Positions 40,538 through 41,534 of a DNA stretch of 41,534 bases are shown in pieces. The stretch lies in contig NZ_BONI01000081.1 of assembly GCF_016862635.1 (NCBI RefSeq), positions 1 through 41,534 on the forward strand, in the 5' to 3' direction. The DNA is from Catellatospora coxensis. Lineage in GTDB: Bacteria; Actinomycetota; Actinomycetes; Mycobacteriales; Micromonosporaceae. A model generated the notes under the pieces. It searched no databases. It worked only from the letters and a program-made list of their open reading frames with translations, and had not been told where the DNA came from. Position 1 is the first letter of the stretch; the number at the start of each line of letters is the position of its first letter. A program made the translations under genes and the position numbers.

Positions 40538-41438
40538 AGCGGATCCTCGGGTCCAGGACCCCGTACAGAAGGTCGACGAGCAGGTTGACGACGAGGTAGA
40601 CGAGCACGAGGATCGCCACGATCGAGACCACGACGCCGGACTGCCTGCGGTTGATCGAGTCGAACAGCAGGCCGCCGATGCCGCGGATGTTGAAGATGCC
40701 CTCGGTGACGATGGCGCCGCCCATGAGCGAGCCGAGGTCGAGGCCGAGCCAGGTGACCACGGGGATCATCGAGTTGCGCAGCGTGTGCACACCGGTGACG
40801 CGGCTCGGGGTCAGGCCCTTGGCGACCGCGGTCCGCACGTAGTCGGCCCGCCGGTTCTCCACCAGGTTCACCCGTGTCAGCCGGGTGATGTAGGCCAGTG
40901 ACCCGCTGCCCAGGATGAGTCCTGGAATGATCAGTTCCACCAGCGGCGCCTCCGGCGACACCGAGGACAGATTCAGCGAGTAGCGGGCCACGAGGCCGAT
41001 CACGAAGATCGGCAGCGCGATCAGGACCAGCGTCGACACCAGCACCAGGTTGTCGATGAAGCTGCCCCGGCGCAGGCCGGTGAGCACACCGGCGGTGATG
41101 CCGATCAGCGCCTCCGCGGCCACGGCCACCAGCGCGAGCTTGATGGACACCGGGAACGCCTGGCCCAGCAGCTCGCCGATCTCGGTGCCGTTGAAGGTCT
41201 GGCCGAACTCGCCACGCAGCAGGTTGGTCAGGTAGTTCAGGTACTGGATCGGCAGCGGGTCGTCCAGGCCGAACTTGTCGGTCATGAAGTCGACGTACGC
41301 CTGCGGGCACTGCCGCTCGCCGCATCGTCCTGCAAAGGGGTCACCTGGTAGTCCCCACACCAGGAACCAGATGAGAAAGGTGGTGCCGATGAAGACAGGG
41401 ATCGCCTGCAGCAAACGGCGGAGGGCATATCGCCCCAT
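40530..41438 (-). CDS. ABC transporter permease, OppB/DppB type (importer 2)
   Basis: 302 residues, ATG 41438. It starts MGRYALRRLLQAIPVFIGTTFLIWFLVWGLPGDPFAG. The first extracellular loop carries two cysteines five residues apart (CGERQC), a possible disulfide that the importer 1 permease lacks. The EAA loop reads RTAVAKGLTPSRVTGVHTLRN, and the C-terminus is VDLLYGVLDPRIRYE. First gene of this operon inside the window; the binding protein should be encoded beyond 41534. Confidence 0.95.
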   Translation of the reverse strand: MGRYALRRLLQAIPVFIGTTFLIWFLVWGLPGDPFAGRCGERQCPQAYVDFMTDKFGLDDPLPIQYLNYLTNLLRGEFGQTFNGTEIGELLGQAFPVSIKLALVAVAAEALIGITAGVLTGLRRGSFIDNLVLVSTLVLIALPIFVIGLVARYSLNLSSVSPEAPLVELIIPGLILGSGSLAYITRLTRVNLVENRRADYVRTAVAKGLTPSRVTGVHTLRNSMIPVVTWLGLDLGSLMGGAIVTEGIFNIRGIGGLLFDSINRRQSGVVVSIVAILVLVYLVVNLLVDLLYGVLDPRIRYE

Positions 41439-41468
41439 GACTACTCCTCACTGAGCCTCGCCGAGATA

Positions 41469-41523
41469 GGGCCGACCCCACATGCCACAGCGGTCACCCG
41501 CCGCGTCACCTGGGGTCGGACCC
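41469..41523 (-). terminator. Hairpin upstream of the importer 2 permease gene
   Basis: GGGCCGACCCCA (41469-41480) pairs with 41511-41523 over 12 bp with one bulged A around a 30-base loop. It sits where importer 1 has its hairpin between binding-protein and permease genes, supporting a binding-protein gene just off the right edge. Confidence 0.6.
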
Positions 41524-41534
41524 GCCGGCGTGCC

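Noticed and set aside
38297-40588. 763-codon plus-strand open frame across importer 2
   Set aside because: Antisense shadow of the importer genes, with no recognisable domain.
1-41534. CRISPR array or prophage
   Set aside because: The repeats seen are palindromes or short tandems without regular unique spacers, and no Cas, integrase, capsid or terminase sequences are present.

Overview
The window is chromosomal DNA of a very high-GC actinomycete. The likely family is Micromonosporaceae or a close relative; this is inferred from codon use, leaderless starts behind TANNNT -10 boxes, and gene content and order, not from a database match. Nearly all of it is housekeeping genes, with no phage, insertion sequence, CRISPR array, rRNA or tRNA that I can support. 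Its unusual content lies between the genes: repeat families, hairpins and one probable attenuator.

Layout. 1-2960: end of a surface-polysaccharide locus (WecG/TagA-type glycosyltransferase on minus, sulfotransferase and GT2 glycosyltransferase on plus). 3097-7223: a plus-strand operon of DeoR-type regulator, galT, alpha/beta hydrolase and a peptidase-E-like protein fused to a cysteinyl-tRNA-synthetase-like tail. 7450-12797: icd (minus), a membrane protein (plus), ung (minus), a small MSMEG_6728-type protein (plus), mdh and folD (minus). 13375-19203: a complete oligopeptide/dipeptide ABC importer on plus (binding protein, two permeases, two ATPases). 19287-25132: purH, purN and a PerM/DUF6350 membrane protein on minus, with small proline-rich and CD225-type membrane proteins on plus between and beside them. 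26072-28145: sucD and sucC (minus). 28366-29743: a PH-domain-like membrane protein and a stand-alone cobalamin-binding protein (minus). 30095-31884: two M23 metallopeptidases (plus). 32215-34644: UvrD1/PcrA helicase (minus). 34833-36677: secreted 5'-nucleotidase (plus). 36921-37205: chorismate mutase (plus). 37498-41438: a second oligopeptide ABC importer on minus, whose binding protein should lie beyond the right edge.

The order chorismate mutase, uvrD1, M23 peptidase, sucC, sucD, small membrane protein, perM, purN, purH is the order I recall for Mycobacterium tuberculosis Rv0948c-Rv0957, with matching relative strands except for the small membrane proteins. This is an old conserved actinobacterial block joining three TCA-cycle steps (sucCD here, with icd and mdh nearby), the last purine steps, envelope maintenance and DNA repair. 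Lineage-specific additions sit inside it.

The strongest candidate for something undescribed is the leader of the chorismate mutase gene. A promoter starts at or next to a GTG-initiated 21-residue leader peptide with a Phe-Tyr-Phe-Thr-Tyr run, followed by a 17-bp terminator hairpin just before the gene. This has the layout of aromatic amino-acid attenuation from a leaderless leader peptide. The window also holds two unrelated families of dispersed inverted repeats. Family A (core GGAAGGGCACCTTCTTAACG) occurs at four loci, one inside a coding sequence. Family B (GACGYTGGCCTATYACATCGA) occurs at two convergent gene ends.
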